NCBI GenBank assembly: GCA_041855735.1
Contig: JBHAEV010000096.1
Span: 1-29,491, forward strand
Source: CALALP01 sp041855735
GTDB lineage: Bacteria; Bacillota; Clostridia; Lachnospirales; Lachnospiraceae
Length of the DNA stretch: 29,491 bases
Reading direction: 5' to 3'
Positions 26,201 through 29,491 of this stretch are shown here, in pieces (within the stretch, counting starts at the first letter, position 1; each line of letters starts with the position of its first letter). A model generated the notes under the pieces. It saw only the letters and a list, made by a program, of their open reading frames with translations, had not been told where the DNA came from and did not search any database. The translations under genes were made by a program, and so were the position numbers.

Positions 26201-29200
26201 TCCGGCGGACGCTTTGAAATCATCGGCGAGTATCCGGTGCAGGAAAACGGGGTGACGAGGAATTACCGCGCCATTCGTTTTTATGCGCCAAGACTGGATT
26301 TGTACCAATACGGCGACCACAAATTTATGATTGCCACCATCAAAACCAGGTTCCTCGGCGATACGGATTTCCAAAAGATTACCAACAAAGCCTATGCCTC
26401 ATGGACGCCAAAGCAGGGAGTGGAGGCGCAGAATGTTTTCGAGAATGCGGGGCAGCTGCTTTCTCCGAACGGACAACACTCGACAAAGCCCTGGTCGACG
26501 GACAGCGAAAGCATCAAGGTGACGGTGGCGAGCGCACTCTCCGGGCATTTGAAGATCCGAAACAAGAGAGATCTGCTTTGGACGACATCCACCAAGACTC
26601 TCAGCGAAGAGAAATTTGACTATCGCATGAGCATTCGAAATCTGGATTCGGATCAGACCGGAAGTTATTCGAATTTTGAGATGGTGAATATTCTGCCCGG
26701 TGTCAATGACAATCAGCTTTCCAAGACCGGACTTCGCGGCAGTCAATTCGATGAAAGTCTGGATTTGACGAGAATGAACGATCTGAAAGCCTATATCGTG
26801 AAACAGGATCAAACCGTCGTGCCGGTCAATGCTGCGAACTATCAGATCGGATTTGACAATACCGCCACACCGACCGCCGATTTGCTGAACGGAAAAACCA
26901 TCACGGAGTACTATGAGCAAACGACATGGGCGGGTGCCGCAAACAACACGACCAAGGCACTTCGAGTCAAGTTTGACAGCAGCATCACATTGGGATACGG
27001 GGACGAACTGGTGGTGGAAGTGCCGATGGTGGCACCGAATCTGGCGCATCCGAGCAACGGAAACTATGACAAAAAGGCGGTGGACTCGTTCAGTTACCGC
27101 TTTACGACAGATGCATCCTCCACACCTCTGCCATTTCGGGAGGTGAACAATGCGGAAAACATCATGGAAGCGCCAAGCGGCAGTATAAGCTTTAAAAAGT
27201 ACGGCAAAATCGGGACTTTGACTTCTGCCGCAATGGCGACTCCGCTTGCGGGAGCCGTATTTTCGATTTCCGGAGGAGGAATTACACGGGTGGCACACTC
27301 CGACGGAAGCGGAACGGTTACCTTTTCGGATTTGGATGTCCGCCACGGCTATGTCATTCGCGAGATCAGCGCTCCGGGCGGATACATGCTTTCCAATCAA
27401 CCATTTTATATCAACGGAATGCAAACCATGTATACCGCAACCGATTATCACTATGTGATTCCGGACGACGACACTTCGAACGGAATCAAAGTGACGATGA
27501 TGAATGTAAAGCCGATTACCGGATCGATTACGATCAAAAAGAAATCGGCGGATCCGAATGTGTTACTTCCGAATGTCAGCTTTACACTCCGTGGATTGGA
27601 TACGACCAACAATCACATTCTGCAGGAAGTGACCACTTCCGATAACGGCAGCGTTTTGATCGAAAATCTGCCGGAGGGAAGGTATACGATTACCGAGATT
27701 TTGAGTTCACAGGTGAATCGTTTTACCGATATGGGTTCACAAACGGTCAACATCACTCCGACCGCCGTCCATCATACCGTGGAGATGACCAATGAAATCG
27801 TACAGGTGCTTCTAAAGAAAGTGATCACAACCGATGTCAATGATCTGGATCCGGCAAATTGGGAAAGAATCAGCGACTACGGAAAAACGGCGGTTGCGGG
27901 CTATCGATTCAAAGTGACCGGCGCGGACGGTTCCGTGGTGTACACGAATGATACGAACGCGAGGGGAGAGGTAGTCGTTTCGAATCTGAAAGCAAACATG
28001 GTTTACACCGTGACGGAGGAAGCGACCCAGAATGCGCCGGAGCATGTTTTGTACCTTCACAATACCAATGAATATCAATTCATGGTGACGCCAAACGGAC
28101 ATGTGGTCAATGCCGCAAACGGAACGAGATTTCGCCAGCAGTCCATGAATTTCCCGAATATGGAAAAAGAGATTACCGGAAAGATTGTGCTGCAAAAGCA
28201 TGAAGAGGGCAGTACCGTTCCGATTGCCGGTGCAACATTTCAATTGGAAAAAGTCGAGTTTGCCGCGGACGGTACCATTGCAAGCGCCGTGCAAATCGGC
28301 ACAACCAAACAAAGCGAGATGGTCGGCGCGAATGCTCAAGTGAGCTTCGACAATCTGGAACCGGGTTCTTACCGCATCACGGAAGTTGAACCGGCACCGG
28401 GCTATTACTTCGGATCGGTGAATCCGAATGTCATCGTGACGATTCCGAACAAGGCAAGCAGTGCCGATTTGAGCAATCCGAGATTTTCGTTCAATGGCAG
28501 TAAACTGGTCTATACATGGAACGAAAGTCTTGCCAACAAGAAGACCAAGGTCATCGGATACAAGGGCGAGGACTTGACGGGATATATCAACATACCGACG
28601 GCGGACGCCGAACGTTTCGTTTCGGCAAATCCGGGTTATAAGGTGCGCAGAACCGGAGACGGTGTTGCAAGCGTATACAAACCTCTTGCCAATGCGGTGT
28701 TTGAGCTGTACAGGACGAACAATGGCGTGAAAGTCGGCTCTGCCATTCCGATTCACGGCAGCACGGACATTGTTTCCGATACAAACGGCATCATTGATTT
28801 TCGTGATTATCCTTTTGTCTTCGATCAGGAATATGGTGTGTTCGAAAAGAGTGCACCGGTCGGATATGAGAAGCTGGTGCAGCCGAAAGTATTTAAGATT
28901 TTGGAAGAATCCGCACGAACGGATTTTAACGGCACTTATTCTTTCCATATGAATAACAAAAAGCTGGACAATTCCATCTTGGTGTCGAAGTATGACAGCA
29001 TCACGAAAAGAGTGTTGGACGGTGCCGTTTTCGGACTGTATGCCGGTCATGCGCCGATTACCGATTCCAGTGTTCCGATAAAGCAGATCACTACTAATGC
29101 CGAAGGTTTCGCATACTTTGACGAGCTGGAAGTCGGAGATTATACGGTGCGTGAAATACAGTCGCCGAACGGTTATCGTGCGCCGTATGACAGCACCAGA

Positions 29201-29491
29201 GATAAACAGATTTCCATCACACCGACACAAAAACGCCACAGTTATATCGCATACAACACGAAGACCGAAAATATTCGAATCAAAAAGCAATGGATGTTCG
29301 GCTCGGAAAAGGCTGCCAGAGTGGTGTTGATGCGTCGAGCCGTCAACGAAATGAATTTTACACCGGTTACCGGAACTGTGGTATTCCAAAGCGGAGAAAT
29401 CGGCAGCACGGCAATTGACGGCTCCGTGGATCTGACCGCGGAGCGCGGTTTGGAAGTGGTATATCCGGATTTGCCGCAAGCCAATGCTGAC
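20231..29491 (+). CDS. Giant secreted surface protein: BspA-type LRRs, MucBP-like and SpaA-like domains (3' partial)
   Basis: The frame is open from GTG 20231 to the last base: 3087 residues with no stop. GGAGG lies six bases upstream. The signal peptide (1-43) has a basic n-region, a hydrophobic core and a likely cut after VYA. A Ser/Thr-rich linker follows to about 95. BspA-type leucine-rich repeats (pattern IGxxAFxxNxIxxLxLP) fill about 110-275, 565-850 and 935-1115. MucBP-like modules are at about 306-382 and 1229-1326, the second ending FYYKK. A long beta-rich region runs to 2310. SpaA/Cna-B-like domains start near 2317, 2431, 2526, 2650, 2815, 2914 and 3013, with Lys early and REI-P-GY-type endings that suggest isopeptide bonds. 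I saw one cysteine after the signal peptide. Probably an adhesin; the wall anchor should lie beyond the window. Confidence 0.93.
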   Translation, partial: MEKYNKIWKYDALRRIIAFCLVVCMTFSGMDTMSFFAAKKVYANETSSTQNSGEGGSVATSSNTSAETVPNTSADSLTDGTLENDLTSSGDASRSYTGFYRRPSDGELSEIGDFKVQHTANGLVIWGFKDGFVTENITIPDSLAYGGTNVDIVEIGEEAFALSHIDTVTFGQNLKKIGNFAFAGNQLVDVELPDSLEEIGKEAFRDNQITELELKHTKTVGDGAFFNNRIANLNLGDRITQIGIDAFKNNLISEVTLPDTLEIIGHGAFSFNGKYVKLDTQRNPLPAGIPGKDSVSGGYGHVVRPVNIVISYRDHANRNKIKIDTVLESDLTSETIYVLGVTQTFPIPHIPGYTPVLTTPEITFTPDRDDYPVDIFYDKLSTGLTLERDNTRQPMLAPFDASATTEDVKNALLELIKAYDNNDPDMKDQVSLAPDTILESIKNAAEGNTFEVEYILTSNTGEQRRIRTKIYIGTNLLNFPLDNGWVLGDFVYGGQPGEYHNRDQNSVHGLSAQGMAKLNAGNRDLVLPHFNPYTNAAVDKVLHKQTVASGASIFGQKEFHTVRDFENSITAIGGYAFYDSKFLSARFLNLTKIEDNAFRNNDRMTTFEAPNLEIVGNSAFVRNRALENIDFSNVKRIDDFAFQETGIKKAVLPSLETMGTAAFWYSKIGADPSYPQGFYIPNLTTLPNHTFFRTQLTYVDRNQQMPNVTKIGENGFGESMIRTADLTGITDVGAGGFKDQKNPDKLTELTAPDLVNIGRMGFHYNKIARVDLPLLKTVGDDAFSYNQIAELIAPNLEEIGYQGFFENKLTKLQLPALQKAGSRAFGKNYIKEAFLNNIQELGVDVFYSDYWPNHRNHAAAHNPGSAALDNFIPVFTDNLNMINRENYIINPSTPSTDPWDEADFTWDATDTGKVTGLTAKGKAKLIAKEYRLEIPARATSIGDHAFLRSQVKSVEAPNVVRVGESAFAYNPINRVVMPSLTEIGKRSFENNTSTDNNKLSNFDFSGITSIGDGAFNNAGLVGNLSLPLVTQLGNSAFQSNALTYVDAPLIESIGVYTFYGNRITDGNFPSVKRVQNSGLMSNQFQGINASNFPNLEYIEGRGFAGNPLKQLEFAKPTFIDPSQSMQINELDHPLVWQIPATVTSTQNNPTAFTREMFALTYSSSAVGNSAYAKPNVIMLTNAPNPDGSLNRGNSRGISEFIGSSTYHYNGAWINNVPIRSVVVDPGTVKVNFRVDQTDEAFDGQGGRPVKADYREYIYEELEPRNMATGAWQSARTFIAPVIPGYVLTRSVDADQVSVANRDRIEVPFEAQGSRTDREITFYYKKTEIDYNPNITLQYKIKKPSNSPTQPAEYVTEYKYESYRNHPEMLTFFDMDVLNAANITLQNPKLLIDIDSPFIDYTKTLVADDASTSTLFDAGAWSAYPGGVTIDVKDNLQISSIQNIGVRFMFGDDAPNLAKATARVTLVDEVGGVQKIIAQSNPIVMQREYLPEPYLNIYEEHIVAGHYPPEYARGNGARNLGLMTGINEPGGARIIENPAPVPFKFSTSNYQYAKIAGFSMSVEIGDYTAIDPNSNTEITRTPVFDPAQNPGWSKEADGTFRYNKTYPSSRFLQDGDFPPIYFSFPGMKENAPVTIKANTVIQHVDDPTTPEPAVTNTLRGDLGYGDSLTVYPIYVGPGIPFTGTDFKAEKYPLPTNYTVNGSSRLSPRGYTNNSYIYDYIDDRSMEIPYVLSVGSSNEMYDFRDVQVFDYQKDSRLKFKRLEFLQNTADVDTRVLVGGFRLTGANVNPAADTMVMEQEVNIDRANKVYFPDNIDYIRIKVVGSESAPLKKTLQFKVVTELKDPTQDLLPADSILENASITSAKIYKKETDELAAGFTKPNDPKFEHLDGSVCLENVAKVDVYEYKMNVALDKSLTYPVNAGSYPIYPGYGSGGEVLGGQAGAYHLSLNTSMGANNADRGANVLENFEIIDIFPDGMELKASDIVLYEKFVSSGGRFEIIGEYPVQENGVTRNYRAIRFYAPRLDLYQYGDHKFMIATIKTRFLGDTDFQKITNKAYASWTPKQGVEAQNVFENAGQLLSPNGQHSTKPWSTDSESIKVTVASALSGHLKIRNKRDLLWTTSTKTLSEEKFDYRMSIRNLDSDQTGSYSNFEMVNILPGVNDNQLSKTGLRGSQFDESLDLTRMNDLKAYIVKQDQTVVPVNAANYQIGFDNTATPTADLLNGKTITEYYEQTTWAGAANNTTKALRVKFDSSITLGYGDELVVEVPMVAPNLAHPSNGNYDKKAVDSFSYRFTTDASSTPLPFREVNNAENIMEAPSGSISFKKYGKIGTLTSAAMATPLAGAVFSISGGGITRVAHSDGSGTVTFSDLDVRHGYVIREISAPGGYMLSNQPFYINGMQTMYTATDYHYVIPDDDTSNGIKVTMMNVKPITGSITIKKKSADPNVLLPNVSFTLRGLDTTNNHILQEVTTSDNGSVLIENLPEGRYTITEILSSQVNRFTDMGSQTVNITPTAVHHTVEMTNEIVQVLLKKVITTDVNDLDPANWERISDYGKTAVAGYRFKVTGADGSVVYTNDTNARGEVVVSNLKANMVYTVTEEATQNAPEHVLYLHNTNEYQFMVTPNGHVVNAANGTRFRQQSMNFPNMEKEITGKIVLQKHEEGSTVPIAGATFQLEKVEFAADGTIASAVQIGTTKQSEMVGANAQVSFDNLEPGSYRITEVEPAPGYYFGSVNPNVIVTIPNKASSADLSNPRFSFNGSKLVYTWNESLANKKTKVIGYKGEDLTGYINIPTADAERFVSANPGYKVRRTGDGVASVYKPLANAVFELYRTNNGVKVGSAIPIHGSTDIVSDTNGIIDFRDYPFVFDQEYGVFEKSAPVGYEKLVQPKVFKILEESARTDFNGTYSFHMNNKKLDNSILVSKYDSITKRVLDGAVFGLYAGHAPITDSSVPIKQITTNAEGFAYFDELEVGDYTVREIQSPNGYRAPYDSTRDKQISITPTQKRHSYIAYNTKTENIRIKKQWMFGSEKAARVVLMRRAVNEMNFTPVTGTVVFQSGEIGSTAIDGSVDLTAERGLEVVYPDLPQANAD

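Noticed and set aside
25094..26374. Minus-strand open frame of 426 codons
   Set aside because: Antisense to the giant gene, with no recognisable domain and shadow-like composition. Such frames stay open because of codon bias on the plus strand.
27812..29479. Long open frame on the minus strand (555 codons)
   Set aside because: It lies wholly inside the giant surface gene, lacks a ribosome site and reads as a Cys/His/Arg/Ile-rich shadow. The plus strand shows clear SpaA domains here.
20231..29491. Recent horizontal transfer of the giant gene
   Set aside because: Codon choice (frequent CCG, GCG, GAT, AAA) looks like that of its neighbours, and I saw no mobile element, tRNA or direct repeats at its upstream edge.

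Overview
The window looks like chromosomal DNA of a low-to-mid GC Gram-positive anaerobe of the Clostridia, most likely Lachnospiraceae-like. Three things point there: the order tig-clpP-clpX-lon-engB (ysxC); a DUF4364-type gene beside a DUF5717/DUF5716-type operon; and LPXTG-like, BspA-repeat and SpaA-type surface proteins. The family names are from memory and no search was run. Strong AGGAG-type ribosome sites and sigma-A promoters (TTGAAC/TTGAAA, 17-nt spacer, TATAAT) fit this.

Layout. 1-468 is the C-terminal end of a cell-wall anchored protein with a VPKTSD sorting signal. 589-7074 is a protein quality-control block: a sigma-A promoter and structured leader, then trigger factor, ClpP, ClpX and Lon, then a hairpin terminator candidate and the ribosome-assembly GTPase EngB. 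A convergent DUF4364-like winged-helix candidate (7071-7589, minus strand) shares an intergenic region with a divergent operon.

7771-15010 is the least understood part: five tightly packed or overlapping genes. They encode a 1191-aa two-part beta/alpha-repeat protein (DUF5717-like), an Hsp70/actin-fold protein with a degraded phosphate-2 motif (DUF5716-like), a TPR protein, a 100-aa acidic protein and a TPR protein with one membrane segment. I infer that they form one complex at the inner face of the membrane. 15168-16955 is a zinc-ribbon, single-pass membrane protein with its own extended -10 promoter and a clear terminator.

17010-20073 is a three-gene ABC-2 exporter (one ATPase, two different permeases) starting directly after that terminator. 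20231-29491 is the first 3087 residues of a giant secreted surface protein. It has a signal peptide, BspA-type leucine-rich repeats in three blocks, two MucBP-like modules, a long beta-rich central region and about seven SpaA/Cna-B-like domains. It has its own strong promoter and a leader hairpin, and it runs off the end of the window. Housekeeping and operon genes are thus bracketed by two cell-surface genes. Every gap over about 100 bases holds a promoter and/or an inverted repeat, described individually. I found no tRNA, rRNA, CRISPR array, insertion sequence or phage gene.
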